Source: Loktanella sp. D2R18 (lineage in GTDB: Bacteria; Pseudomonadota; Alphaproteobacteria; Rhodobacterales; Rhodobacteraceae). From it: a DNA stretch of 64,000 nt. The stretch lies in the NCBI RefSeq assembly GCF_003318235.1, contig NZ_QOCG01000013.1, positions 25,442 through 89,441 on the forward strand, given 5' to 3'. The position numbers and the translations under genes are program-made. The notes beneath the pieces are model-generated. The model was not told the origin of the DNA, did no database searches, and saw nothing but the letters and a program-made list of their open reading frames with translations. Shown in pieces: positions 17,748-26,715 of this stretch (position 1 is the first letter of the stretch; every line of letters starts with the position of its first letter).

Positions 17748-18581
17748 TCAATCAGCAATCGCAGCTTGGCGCGACTTTCGGCTTGCGCGGATAAAGGCGA
17801 CAATGAAAAAAATCGTCAGCACCAAGATCACGGTTGGCGCAGGTGCACTATCGATAAAAAAGCTGATGTATATGCCAATGGCTCCCGAAAGCATCGTCAC
17901 CGTCACCGCAATTGCCAACATATAAGAAAATCGTTTTGTCAGCAAAAACGCGATGGCGCCGGGCGCGATCAGCAGCCCAATCGCAAGGATGATCCCCACC
18001 GCCGACAAGGTCGCCACGATTGTCATCGAAATCAACGTCAGAAGCCCATAGTGCAGCCAACCAACGCGCAGCCCCACGGCTTGCGCCTGCACCGGGTCAA
18101 ACGCATGCAGTAAAAAATCGCGCCGTTTGGCCAAGACCACCAAAGCGACAAACCCTGCAATCAGCCCCGCTGTCCATAGTTCGCCCTTGCTGACTCCCAG
18201 CATATTGCCAAAGAGGATATGATCCAAATGCACATCTGTGGTGATCTTTGTATAAAGCACGATGCCAAACCCAAACATCCCCGAAAACACGATCCCCATG
18301 ACGGTGTCTTGTTTCACCCGGCTGTTCTCGGCCAGAAACCCAGTCGCTACCGCGCAGACCATACCCGCGCAAAACGCCCCGACAATCAATGGGATATGCA
18401 ACAGATACGCCAGCACGACACCCGGCAAAACGGCGTGGCTGATCGCGTCGCCCATCAATGACCAGCCCTTTAGCACCAGATAGCACGACAACAGGCTGGT
18501 CGGCACCGCGATGATCGCCATCATCAAAAACGCCTTGGTCATGAAGGCAAATTGAAACGGGAAAAGCAGGCTCTCCATCAC
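17748..18581 (-). CDS. sitD: Manganese/iron ABC transporter permease
   Basis: 277 residues, eight or nine hydrophobic segments, ABC-3 family. LKGWSLMGDAISHAVLPGVV is the family signature and APGAIAFLLTKRFSYMLAIA follows near the C-terminus. It is the fourth gene of sitABCD and overlaps sitC by 4 nt. It is paralogous to SitC, the two probably forming a heterodimer. The final residues are polar (RASRKSRQAAIAD). Confidence 0.85.
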   Translation of the reverse strand: MMESLLFPFQFAFMTKAFLMMAIIAVPTSLLSCYLVLKGWSLMGDAISHAVLPGVVLAYLLHIPLIVGAFCAGMVCAVATGFLAENSRVKQDTVMGIVFSGMFGFGIVLYTKITTDVHLDHILFGNMLGVSKGELWTAGLIAGFVALVVLAKRRDFLLHAFDPVQAQAVGLRVGWLHYGLLTLISMTIVATLSAVGIILAIGLLIAPGAIAFLLTKRFSYMLAIAVTVTMLSGAIGIYISFFIDSAPAPTVILVLTIFFIVAFIRASRKSRQAAIAD

Positions 18582-19435
18582 GTCGCCTTTAGTGCATCTG
18601 CGGCGCGGCGACGCGCGGCGAAATACCCGTGTTTAGGTGCGAAAGTGAAAACCGCCAAGAAGATCAGGGTTTGCAAAGTCACAATCAACCCGCCTGTCGC
18701 CCCATCGAGGAAATAGCTCAGATAGGCCCCGGCAAAACTGGTCCCTGCCCCAATCGCCACGCTCAGCATCAACAAGCGCGGGAAACGGTCGGTCAGCAGA
18801 TAGGCTGTCGCCCCCGGCGTCACTACCATCGCGATCACCAAAAACGCGCCAACGGTTTGCAATGCCGCCACACAGGACGCGGACAGCAGTGTAAAAAACA
18901 CCGCCTTAAGCAGATCCACACGCAACCCAATGGAGCGTGCATGGGTTTCGTCAAAAAATGTGACCATCAGGTCTTTCCACTTGGCCAAAAGCACGGCCAA
19001 AGTCACAAAGCCGATAATCGCCAACTGCCATGTGTCCGACGGGGTAATCGCCAGAATATTGCCCATCGTGATTGTTTCCACGCTGACCGAAGTTGGCGAC
19101 AGCGACACCATAAACAGGCCAAGCCCAAAGAAAGAGGTAAAGATAATGCCGATGATCGTGTCTTCTTTTAAGCCTGATCGTTGGTTCAAAAACAACATCG
19201 CGCCCGCGGCTAATCCTCCCGCGGCAAACGCCCCCAACGCAAACGGCAACCCTAACATATAGGCCCCGGCCACGCCCGGCACGATCGCATGCGACAGCGC
19301 ATCCCCGATCAAAGACCAGCCCTTTAACATCAGGTAAGCGGACAAAAACGCGCAAACACCCCCGACCAGAGCGCTAACCCACATCGCGTTGAACATGTAG
19401 TTATAGCTAAACGGTTGTAGTAACGTATCGATCAT
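18578..19435 (-). CDS. sitC: Manganese/iron ABC transporter permease
   Basis: 285 residues, ABC-3 family permease. [20 protein letters not shown] and [20 protein letters not shown] parallel the SitD motifs. It overlaps sitB by 4 nt and sitD by 4 nt. It forms the membrane channel with SitD. Manganese rather than zinc is inferred from the sitABCD order and the upstream Fur-family boxes; sequence alone cannot settle metal choice. Confidence 0.85.
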   Translation of the reverse strand: MIDTLLQPFSYNYMFNAMWVSALVGGVCAFLSAYLMLKGWSLIGDALSHAIVPGVAGAYMLGLPFALGAFAAGGLAAGAMLFLNQRSGLKEDTIIGIIFTSFFGLGLFMVSLSPTSVSVETITMGNILAITPSDTWQLAIIGFVTLAVLLAKWKDLMVTFFDETHARSIGLRVDLLKAVFFTLLSASCVAALQTVGAFLVIAMVVTPGATAYLLTDRFPRLLMLSVAIGAGTSFAGAYLSYFLDGATGGLIVTLQTLIFLAVFTFAPKHGYFAARRRAADALKAT

Positions 19436-20268
19436 TTACCCTTGCCTTCATCGTAGACAACAAAGGGCCGTTCATCATCAGAAATCACCGTGACTTGGCG
19501 GCGATCATCATCATCGTGTAAATCAGGGCCGCCCAACACAAAGTGCCGCAGCACCCCGCCAAATGCATGTTCTAAATTTTCGCGGGTAAATGTGGTCTCG
19601 GTCGGACCGTAAGCCAGCACCGTTTCTTTTACCAAAACCGTACGGTCGCAAAATTCAGGCACCGAGCCAAGATTATGTGTCGAAACCAGCATCACCCGCC
19701 CTTCGTCGCGCATATCACGCAAAAGCTGGATAATTGCGTCTTCGGTCTGCACATCGACACCTGTGAAGGGCTCATCAAGCAAGATCACTTTGCCATCTTG
19801 GGCCAAGGCACGGGCCAGAAAAACCCGTTTGCGCTGGCCACCAGAAAGCTCCCCGATTTGTCGATGCCGGAAATCCAGCATGCCGACACGCACCAATGCA
19901 GCCGTCACCGCGTCTTGATCTGCTTGCTTGGGACGGCGCAAAAAACCCATATGGCCATAGCGCCCCATCATCACCACATCCTCAACCAAGACTGGGAAGC
20001 TCCAATCAACTTCTTCGGATTGCGGGACATAGGCAACGACGTTTTGGCGCAAGGCCTCTTTGACCGGCATACCAAGCACGCTGATCGCACCGCCCGATGC
20101 AGGCACGAACCCCATGATTGCCTTGAACAGCGTGGATTTCCCCGCTCCATTGACCCCGACCAAAGCGGCAATCGTGCCTGTGGGAATTTCGAAACTCGCG
20201 TGGCGCAAGGCAGTATGCCCGTTGCGGTAGGTGACCGTCACATCGTCAGCAACAATACCTGTGGTCAT
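19432..20268 (-). CDS. sitB: Manganese/iron ABC transporter ATP-binding protein
   Basis: 278 residues. Walker [15 protein letters not shown], signature [15 protein letters not shown], Walker [13 protein letters not shown], switch histidine [10 protein letters not shown] ~25-residue acidic/His tail after residue 240 ([20 protein letters not shown]) extends beyond the usual domain. The tail could sense metal or be a simple extension. Overlaps both neighbours by 4 nt. Confidence 0.88.
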   Translation of the reverse strand: MTTGIVADDVTVTYRNGHTALRHASFEIPTGTIAALVGVNGAGKSTLFKAIMGFVPASGGAISVLGMPVKEALRQNVVAYVPQSEEVDWSFPVLVEDVVMMGRYGHMGFLRRPKQADQDAVTAALVRVGMLDFRHRQIGELSGGQRKRVFLARALAQDGKVILLDEPFTGVDVQTEDAIIQLLRDMRDEGRVMLVSTHNLGSVPEFCDRTVLVKETVLAYGPTETTFTRENLEHAFGGVLRHFVLGGPDLHDDDDRRQVTVISDDERPFVVYDEGKGK

Positions 20269-21158
20269 TGCGATAACCCCGCCGCGATGGTTTCTAAAGT
20301 GACGCGCAGCAGGTCGATATAGGTCGGCACGGGGCCGTCTGTATCGGTCAGGCTGTCAACATAAAGCACACCTGCGTAGTCGGCATCAGTTTCACGCGCG
20401 ACCTGTTCGGCTGGTGCCTGCGAGACCGTGCTTTCGCAGAACACGGCACTGATGTCATGTTCGCGCACAGTGTCGATCACGTTGCGCACCTGTTGTGGTG
20501 TACCTTGCGCGTCGGCGTTCATCGGCCAAAGATACAGTTCGTGCATTTCAAAATCGCGCGCAAGATAGCTAAAGGCCCCTTCGCAAGTCACCAACCAACG
20601 CTCATCCTCGGGAACGGCCTGAATGGCGGCGCGTAGGGGTTCGATGGTAGCGGCGATCTCGGCCTTATAGGCCTCCGCGTTAGCCGTATAGATCTCCGCA
20701 TTTTCTGGGTCATGCAATACAAAGGCGTCACGAATATTATCGACATAGATCAGCGCGCTTTGCATGCTCATCCAGGCATGCGGGTTTGGTTTGCCTTCAT
20801 ATTCGCCCGCCGCAATGCTGATCGGTGTGATGCCATCTGTCAGCGTCACGCTCGGCACATCGTCTAGATTGTCCAAAAACTGCGCAAACCACAGTTCAAG
20901 ATTCATCCCGTTCCACAAAATCAAATCAGCATCATGCGCACGGATAATATCGCGTGGCGTCGGTTGATACCCATGAATTTCTGCGCCCGGCTTTGTAACA
21001 CTTTCCACAATCGCCGCATCCCCTGCCACGTTACGGGCCATATCTGCGATCACTGTAAATGTGGTCACGGCCTTAAACCGATCATCATCGGCTAACGCCA
21101 CGTTCCCCGAAAGTAACAGTGTGCTCGCTAACAGGGCTTGTTTGATCAGGTGACGCAT
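20265..21158 (-). CDS. sitA: Manganese/iron ABC transporter substrate-binding protein
   Basis: 297 residues with a signal peptide ([15 protein letters not shown]). Cluster A-I metal-binding fold: likely ligands are His in [12 protein letters not shown], His in [10 protein letters not shown], Glu in [11 protein letters not shown] and a late acidic residue in the [14 protein letters not shown] segment. It lacks the long His-rich loop of zinc binders (ZnuA), which favours Mn/Fe. First gene of sitABCD, downstream of two 7-1-7 operator-like boxes. Confidence 0.88.
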   Translation of the reverse strand: MRHLIKQALLASTLLLSGNVALADDDRFKAVTTFTVIADMARNVAGDAAIVESVTKPGAEIHGYQPTPRDIIRAHDADLILWNGMNLELWFAQFLDNLDDVPSVTLTDGITPISIAAGEYEGKPNPHAWMSMQSALIYVDNIRDAFVLHDPENAEIYTANAEAYKAEIAATIEPLRAAIQAVPEDERWLVTCEGAFSYLARDFEMHELYLWPMNADAQGTPQQVRNVIDTVREHDISAVFCESTVSQAPAEQVARETDADYAGVLYVDSLTDTDGPVPTYIDLLRVTLETIAAGLSQ

Positions 21159-21493
21159 TATGATGCTCCGTGAATTTCCGCTGGTAACTGCATATGAGAA
21201 TTATTCGCAACTGTAAATGCGAATAATTCGCAAGAGTTCGCACGTGACTCATATGTATGTAACAATTTTCGTAAAAAGATCGGGATCGTGTCTTTTTCTC
21301 TCAAACCTCCCACAAGATGCAATCTCAAGCTGTGCTCTCTCAACGTACGCGCAAGTATTTCGACTAGAAACTGCTAAATATTCAGTCAAATCGACCAAAT
21401 CATCGCTAAAAACCAGACATAGTAGCCAGAAACAAAAAAAGCCGGCCTTTCACGTTGCAAAACGTCGTGAGGACCGTTTTAGTTAGCCCGTAA
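21159..21493. promoter_or_regulatory. Divergent intergenic region between sitA and the polyamine-type ABC operon
   Basis: 335 bp without a gene. The sitA-proximal part carries the tandem Fur-family boxes. The rest is AT-rich with no recognised hairpin or operator and should contain the promoter of the rightward ABC operon. No ORF with a ribosome-binding site is seen in it. Confidence 0.6.
21195..21232. promoter_or_regulatory. Tandem Fur/Mur-family operator boxes upstream of sitABCD
   Basis: Two 15-bp 7-1-7 inverted repeats: TGAGAAT-T-ATTCGCA (21195-21209, one mismatch) and TGCGAAT-A-ATTCGCA (21218-21232, perfect). Their centres are 23 bp apart, about two helical turns, and the outer arms together form a 12-bp inverted repeat (21198-21229). 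The 7-1-7 shape is that of Fur-family sites. In alphaproteobacteria, manganese-responsive Mur is the expected regulator of sitABCD. Position 37-74 bp before the sitA start fits repression. Confidence 0.75.
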
Positions 21494-22618
21494 ATGCCAA
21501 TCCTCGGGGGAAATGGTTTGTCAGCAGACAAAAGCGACACAGCGTTCGTAGAATTTGAACGCGTACAAAAAAGTTACGACGGCGAAAATCTCGTTGTAAA
21601 AGACTTAAATCTGTCGATGCCGAAGGGCGAATTTCTTACAATGCTTGGGCCATCAGGGTCCGGTAAGACGACTTGTTTGATGATGTTGGCCGGGTTTGAA
21701 ACGGCGACGCATGGGGCGATCCGGCTTGATGGTGTTTCCATCAATAACATCCCACCGCACAAACGCGGCATTGGCATGGTGTTCCAAAACTACGCGCTTT
21801 TTCCGCATATGACGGTCGCCGAAAACCTGTCCTTCCCGCTTGAAGTACGCAAAATCGGCAAATCGGACCGCGAAGAAAAAGTCATGCGCGCACTTGGCAT
21901 GGTGCAGATGCAAGATTTCGCAGGTCGCCGCCCGATGCAGCTATCTGGTGGTCAACAACAACGTATCGCGCTTGCGCGGGCCTTGGTGTTTGAACCTGAA
22001 CTCGTGCTCATGGATGAGCCGCTTGGCGCGTTGGATAAACAACTGCGCGAAACGCTCCAATTTGAAATCACAAAACTGGCGCATGATCTGGGGATTACCG
22101 TTGTTTACGTGACCCACGACCAAACCGAAGCGCTGACAATGTCAGACAGGGTGGCTGTCTTTGACGACGGACGCATTCAGCAGCTTGCGCCACCAGATGA
22201 GTTGTATGAAGCACCGCAAAACAGCTTCGTTGCGCAGTTCATCGGCGAAAACAACACGCTAGAGGGCGTTGTACAGGAAATGCGCGGCGACAGCTGCATT
22301 GTGAAACTCGACAGTGGCGATGTCATCGATGCGATGCCTGTCAATGTCAGCAAAGTTGGCGAGCGGACCAAAGTGTCGATCCGCCCAGAGCGAGTTGAAT
22401 TCGACAAATCCCGCCTGAGCCCTGACGCACATACTCTTAAGGCTGAAGTCTTAGAGTTCATCTATATGGGTGACATTTTCCGGACGCGTTTGCGCGTTGC
22501 AGGAACCGATGACTTTGTCATTAAATCACGCAACGCCCCTGATCAGGTCCGCCTGACGCCGGGAAGCCAAATCGAAATTGGCTGGCTTGCACGAGATTGC
22601 CGCGCGCTTGATGCGTAA
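21494..22618 (+). CDS. Polyamine-type ABC transporter ATP-binding protein
   Basis: 374 residues, PotA-like. Walker A GPSGSGKTTCLMML, signature LSGGQQQRIALARAL, Walker B LVLMDEPLGALDKQLR, switch VYVTHDQTEAL, and a C-terminal TOBE domain from ~residue 285. The ATG at 21494 has no good ribosome-binding site. A TTG at 21518 has GGGGG seven bases upstream and would give MSADKSDTAFVEFERV, so the true start may be there. First gene of the five-gene importer operon. Confidence 0.88.
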   Translation: MPILGGNGLSADKSDTAFVEFERVQKSYDGENLVVKDLNLSMPKGEFLTMLGPSGSGKTTCLMMLAGFETATHGAIRLDGVSINNIPPHKRGIGMVFQNYALFPHMTVAENLSFPLEVRKIGKSDREEKVMRALGMVQMQDFAGRRPMQLSGGQQQRIALARALVFEPELVLMDEPLGALDKQLRETLQFEITKLAHDLGITVVYVTHDQTEALTMSDRVAVFDDGRIQQLAPPDELYEAPQNSFVAQFIGENNTLEGVVQEMRGDSCIVKLDSGDVIDAMPVNVSKVGERTKVSIRPERVEFDKSRLSPDAHTLKAEVLEFIYMGDIFRTRLRVAGTDDFVIKSRNAPDQVRLTPGSQIEIGWLARDCRALDA

Positions 22619-22629
22619 CGGCTGAAACA

Positions 22630-22658
22630 GAGCCTGCCTTCGCCCGGAAGGTAGGCTC
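22630..22658 (+). promoter_or_regulatory. Intercistronic hairpin between ATPase and binding-protein genes
   Basis: GAGCCTGCCTTC (22630-22641) pairs with GAAGGTAGGCTC (22647-22658), 12 bp with one G-U, loop of 5 nt. No T-run follows, so read-through is likely. It may protect the 5' end of a processed mRNA and raise output of the binding protein relative to the ATPase. Confidence 0.6.
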
Positions 22659-22695
22659 GCACGTAATAATCCGGGTAAACTTACGGGAGACTAAA

Positions 22696-23802
22696 ATGAC
22701 TTTGACCAAAGCACTCATGGCCACTTCGGCTCTGACGCTGGCTGGTTCAACAGCCTTCGCAGACGGCCATATGGCCGACGAAATGACCATCGTTAGCTGG
22801 GGTGGCGCGTATTCTGCATCACAACAAGCAGCCTACCACGACCCCTACTCCGAAAACACGGGCGTCACGATCATCAATGACGAAAGTTCAAACGAAGCGG
22901 TTGCGAAACTGCGTGCGATGAACGAAGCGGGCAACATCACATGGGACGTTGTTGACGTTGTGGCATCTGACGCGATCCGTCTTTGCGACGAAGGCCTTGC
23001 GCTGGAAATCGACGCCGACGAACAGCTCGCACCTGGCGATGACGGTTCTTCTGCTTCTGACGATTTCGGCGACCTGTTGGTATCTGATTGCTTCATCCCG
23101 CAGATCGTTTATTCGACAACTGCTGGTTACCGCACTGATTTGGTTGGCGATACACCGCCAACGTCTATCTGCGCATTCTTCGATCTCGAAGCATACCCAG
23201 GCATGCGTTCGCTTGAAAAACGCCCAATCAACAACATGGAATGGGCGTTGCTTTGTGACGGCGTTGCAAAAGAAGACGTTTATGACGTTCTCGAAACCGA
23301 AGAAGGCCAAGCACAGGCATTTGCCAAGCTTGACACGATCAAAGACAGCGTTGTTTGGTGGTCTGCTGGTGCAGATACCCCACAATTGTTGGCCGACGGC
23401 GAAGTCGTCATGGGCACAACATACAACGGTCGTCTGTTCAGCCTGATCGAAGAGCAAGACCAGCCTGTTGCAATGCTGTGGGACGCGCAAGTGTTCGACC
23501 TTGACGGTTGGATTATTCCCGCAGGCCTGAGCCCAGAGCGTGAAGCACGCGCCTTGGACTACATCTACTTTGCGACAGACACACAGCGTCTTGCTGACCA
23601 AGCGAAATACATCTCTTACGGTCCAGCACGTGCATCATCTGCGCCTCTGGTTGGGCAGCACGCAACATTGGGTATCGACATGGCACCACATATGCCAACC
23701 GACCCTGCGAACGCGACAAACACCTTCTTGTATAACTACGAGTGGTGGGCTGATTACCGCGACGATCTGGATGCAAAATTCCAAAGCTGGCTTGCACAAT
23801 AA
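22696..23802 (+). CDS. Polyamine-type ABC transporter substrate-binding protein
   Basis: 368 residues with a signal peptide (LMATSALTLAGSTAFADGHM). PotD-like: MTIVSWGGAYSASQQAAYHD near the N-terminus and QPVAMLWDAQVFDLDGWIIP in the second lobe. SWGGAYSASQ and similar motifs occur in spermidine/putrescine-family binders of roseobacters; the true ligand may be another amine or organic acid. GGGAGA precedes the ATG. Flanked on both sides by hairpins. Confidence 0.85.
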   Translation: MTLTKALMATSALTLAGSTAFADGHMADEMTIVSWGGAYSASQQAAYHDPYSENTGVTIINDESSNEAVAKLRAMNEAGNITWDVVDVVASDAIRLCDEGLALEIDADEQLAPGDDGSSASDDFGDLLVSDCFIPQIVYSTTAGYRTDLVGDTPPTSICAFFDLEAYPGMRSLEKRPINNMEWALLCDGVAKEDVYDVLETEEGQAQAFAKLDTIKDSVVWWSAGADTPQLLADGEVVMGTTYNGRLFSLIEEQDQPVAMLWDAQVFDLDGWIIPAGLSPEREARALDYIYFATDTQRLADQAKYISYGPARASSAPLVGQHATLGIDMAPHMPTDPANATNTFLYNYEWWADYRDDLDAKFQSWLAQ

Positions 23803-23813
23803 GCCTTAATACC

Positions 23814-23843
23814 TGCGCAAGGTGGGGCAACCCGCCTTGCGCA
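23814..23843 (+). terminator. Strong hairpin after the binding-protein gene
   Basis: TGCGCAAGGTGGG (23814-23826) pairs with CCCGCCTTGCGCA (23831-23843), 13 bp with one G-U pair and a GCAA tetraloop, followed by tctttc. It sits between the binding-protein gene and the DUF1330 gene, so it probably acts as a partial terminator and 3' stabiliser that keeps binding-protein mRNA abundant. Confidence 0.7.
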
Positions 23844-23866
23844 TCTTTCATCCACGGGAATTCAAG

Positions 23867-24154
23867 ATGCCAAAAGGCTATATCATCGGCCATATCACGG
23901 TGAACAATCCTGACGCTTACCAGGAATACATCATCAAAGACACGCCCATGATCGCAGCCCACGGTGGCAAACCAATCGTCCGTGGTGGCCCAAGCGAAGT
24001 GCCTGAAGGCACAGCATTTGACCGCCATGTGATCTTTGAATTTCCAGACTACGCAAGCGCCAAGGCGCTATATTATTCCAAAGAATACCAAGAGGTCGCG
24101 CGCATCCGCCGCGAAAACGCAACAAGCATGATCATCTTGGTCGAAGGGGTTTAG
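23867..24154 (+). CDS. DUF1330 domain protein inside the ABC operon
   Basis: 95 residues from the ATG at 23867 (GGGAA upstream); 15 in-frame residues further upstream lie in the hairpin. PKGYIIGHITVNNPDAYQEY and GGKPIVRGGPSEVPEG are typical of DUF1330, a ferredoxin-like alpha/beta barrel small family. ATSMIILVEGV closes the last strand. Function not known; its place between binding protein and permease genes suggests it modifies or senses the imported compound. Confidence 0.85.
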   Translation: MPKGYIIGHITVNNPDAYQEYIIKDTPMIAAHGGKPIVRGGPSEVPEGTAFDRHVIFEFPDYASAKALYYSKEYQEVARIRRENATSMIILVEGV

Positions 24155-24159
24155 AACAC

Positions 24160-25773
24160 ATGGCAGAGCAAGTCCTTGCCGCAGACGGCACACCACTAAA
24201 GGCAAGCCTCAACCGCGCATTGCGCCGCCAAAAGATGCGCGCGCTGGTCCTGATTTTACCTCTTCTTCTGTTTATTCTGGCGACATTCATCTACCCAATC
24301 GGGCAAATGCTGTTCCGCTCGGTCGAAAACGGTATTGTGAGCGAAACCATCCCGCGCACTGTTGTCGCCCTTGATGATTGGGACACGCAGGAAAATGATC
24401 TTCCCCCTGCCCCGGTATTTGACGCGCTTGCCAAAGATTTGGCCGTCGCGGTTGAGCTTAAAGAACACACACGTCTGGGCAGCCGCCTGAACTACGAATT
24501 GTCGGGTATTTCATCGCTGTTCCGTAAAACGGGCCGCAGGGTCGATGATATTGGTGAAATCTACACGGACCAGTTGGTCGCGCTTGATCCCGCATGGGAA
24601 GATCCGGCCACATGGGTCACGCTGATGGCTGACCCTGATTGGATCACCGCACAAGCCGCATGGGACGGTGAAGGGGATGAACCCGCCTTTGTCATGTCCG
24701 CCTCAGCGATTGACCTGCTGCCCCAAACGGCCGACATCTACGCCGATTTTGCCCGCGTCATCCAATCCGAAGACAATGATAGTCCCACCGACGAAGAACC
24801 ATGGCACATCGTGTCCTTGGCCCTGTATCAAGATTTGATTGCTTCGCCGTCGGTCGACATTCCCGGCCCGCTTGCCGGTCTTGTAAGCACAGCTGCGGCT
24901 GCGGCGCCAAGCTTTGAAACCGAAGACGTCATCGCGACATTGACCGAAGTCGACGATGATTGGCAAAACCCGGAAGTTTGGGAGACCATCTATACTTATA
25001 GCCCGGCCTACACGAACGGCTATTTCTTGAACGCGATTGATTTGCAAAAAACTACAGATGGCGTTGAATGGCAGCCAGAGAACGAACAAGTCTACCTGAC
25101 TTTGTTCTTGCGCACGATGATCATGTCGATGACCATCACAATCAGTTGCATTTTGCTGGGCTACCCCGTGGCATGGATGCTTGCGAACCTGCCGGCACGC
25201 AAGGCAAACCTGTTGATGATCCTTGTGCTGCTACCGTTCTGGACATCGCTATTGGTACGGACATCTGCGTGGAAGGTGCTGTTGCAAAACCAAGGGGTGA
25301 TCAATGATCTGTTGGTTTGGGTCGGTTTCGTTGCCGATGACAACCGGCTTGCCCTGATCAATAACGCCACAGGAACAGTGATCGCCATGACGCATATCTT
25401 GCTGCCCTTTATGATCTTGCCGCTTTATTCCGTGATGCAGACCATTCCGATCAGCTATCTGCGCGCGGCGAAATCTCTGGGCGCAACCAATTGGACAGCC
25501 TTCTGGCGTGTTTATTTTCCGCAGTCCATTCCCGGTATCGGCGCGGGGTCGATCCTCGTGTTTATCCTATCGATTGGCTACTATATCACGCCAGAAATCG
25601 TGGGCGGCACCAAGGGTGTCTTTATCTCGAACCGGATCGCTTATCACATCTCAAGCTCGCTCAACTGGGGCTTGGCAGCGGCACTGGGTGCAATCCTACT
25701 GGCAATCGTTCTGGCGCTTTATTGGGCCTACGACCGGATCGTCGGCATCGACAACGTGAAACTAGGAGGCTGA
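24160..25773 (+). CDS. Polyamine-type ABC transporter permease with large periplasmic insertion
   Basis: 537 residues, far longer than the ~290 usual for PotB. After the first membrane helix (ALVLILPLLLFILATFIYPI, ~30-50) comes a ~250-residue acidic, non-membrane segment before the remaining five helices. The EAA loop is LRAAKSLGATNWTAFWRVYF at ~residues 430-450. The extra domain would be periplasmic and contact the binding protein. Starts 5 nt after DUF1330 and ends 4 nt before the next permease. Confidence 0.85.
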   Translation: MAEQVLAADGTPLKASLNRALRRQKMRALVLILPLLLFILATFIYPIGQMLFRSVENGIVSETIPRTVVALDDWDTQENDLPPAPVFDALAKDLAVAVELKEHTRLGSRLNYELSGISSLFRKTGRRVDDIGEIYTDQLVALDPAWEDPATWVTLMADPDWITAQAAWDGEGDEPAFVMSASAIDLLPQTADIYADFARVIQSEDNDSPTDEEPWHIVSLALYQDLIASPSVDIPGPLAGLVSTAAAAAPSFETEDVIATLTEVDDDWQNPEVWETIYTYSPAYTNGYFLNAIDLQKTTDGVEWQPENEQVYLTLFLRTMIMSMTITISCILLGYPVAWMLANLPARKANLLMILVLLPFWTSLLVRTSAWKVLLQNQGVINDLLVWVGFVADDNRLALINNATGTVIAMTHILLPFMILPLYSVMQTIPISYLRAAKSLGATNWTAFWRVYFPQSIPGIGAGSILVFILSIGYYITPEIVGGTKGVFISNRIAYHISSSLNWGLAAALGAILLAIVLALYWAYDRIVGIDNVKLGG

Positions 25774-25777
25774 TCAG

Positions 25778-26662
25778 ATGAGCTTGCCAATCTATGCAAC
25801 CACCGGTCAAAAGATCTGGTATTATACCTTCCGCGTGATCGTGGGCCTGATCTTGTTCTTCTTGATCGCCCCAATCATCATCATCATTCCGTTGTCGTTC
25901 AACGCGCAGGATTTCTTTACCTTCACGCCAGAGATGCTGGCGCTGGACCCAGAGGGCTATTCGCTCAAACACTACCGTGACTTCTTTTCTAATCAGGACT
26001 GGATCCGCCCGCTGAAGAACTCGCTGATCATTGCGCCCTTCGCGACGATTATCTCGGTTTCATTGGGGACATTAGCTGCCATTGGTCTGTCACAATCACA
26101 CGTACCGTTCCGGCGTGGGATCATGGCGATTTTGATTTCACCGATGATTGTGCCGCTGATCATTTCAGCGACAGGCATGTTCTTTTTCTACAGCCAAATG
26201 GGCCTGTGGATGGAAAACACGTTCGGGATTTCAAAATCGCTTTCGGGCTACATAAAAGTGATCTTGGCACATGCCGCACTTGGGATTCCCTTCGTGATTA
26301 TTACCGTGACCGCAACGCTTGTCGGTTTCGACCAATCCCTGACGCGGGCCGCGGCCAATATGGGCGCGACACCAACGGTCACGTTTTTCCGGGTACAGAT
26401 GCCGCTGATCCTGCCCGGCGTAATTTCAGGCGGGCTGTTCGCCTTCATCACATCGTTTGACGAGGTCGTCGTCGTGCTATTCGTAGGTGCGGCGGCGCAA
26501 AAAACCCTGCCGTGGCAAATGTTTACAGGGCTACGCGAACAGATCAGCCCAACGATCCTCGCGGTGGCGACTGTGCTGGTTGGGATTTCGATCCTCTTGC
26601 TTGCAACGGTTGAATTGCTCCGGCGGCGGTCCGAACGGCTGCGCGGTATGTCACCAACCTAA
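25778..26662 (+). CDS. Polyamine-type ABC transporter permease
   Basis: 294 residues, PotC-like, six membrane helices. EAA loop: DQSLTRAAANMGATPTVTFF. A perfect AGGAGG precedes the ATG. Partner of the preceding permease; last gene of the operon, followed by a strong terminator. Confidence 0.88.
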   Translation: MSLPIYATTGQKIWYYTFRVIVGLILFFLIAPIIIIIPLSFNAQDFFTFTPEMLALDPEGYSLKHYRDFFSNQDWIRPLKNSLIIAPFATIISVSLGTLAAIGLSQSHVPFRRGIMAILISPMIVPLIISATGMFFFYSQMGLWMENTFGISKSLSGYIKVILAHAALGIPFVIITVTATLVGFDQSLTRAAANMGATPTVTFFRVQMPLILPGVISGGLFAFITSFDEVVVVLFVGAAAQKTLPWQMFTGLREQISPTILAVATVLVGISILLLATVELLRRRSERLRGMSPT

Positions 26663-26683
26663 TACCGCGACAGATGAATGCAC

Positions 26684-26713
26684 AAAGGCAGACCTATCTA
26701 GGTCTGCCTTTTG
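26684..26713 (+). terminator. Rho-independent terminator of the polyamine-type ABC operon
   Basis: AAAGGCAGACCT (26684-26695) and AGGTCTGCCTTT (26700-26711), a perfect 12-bp stem with a 4-nt loop followed by TTG. The A-tract at the 5' side gives a T-run within the 3' arm and can serve the convergent AEC gene too. Confidence 0.85.
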
Positions 26714-26715
26714 CG

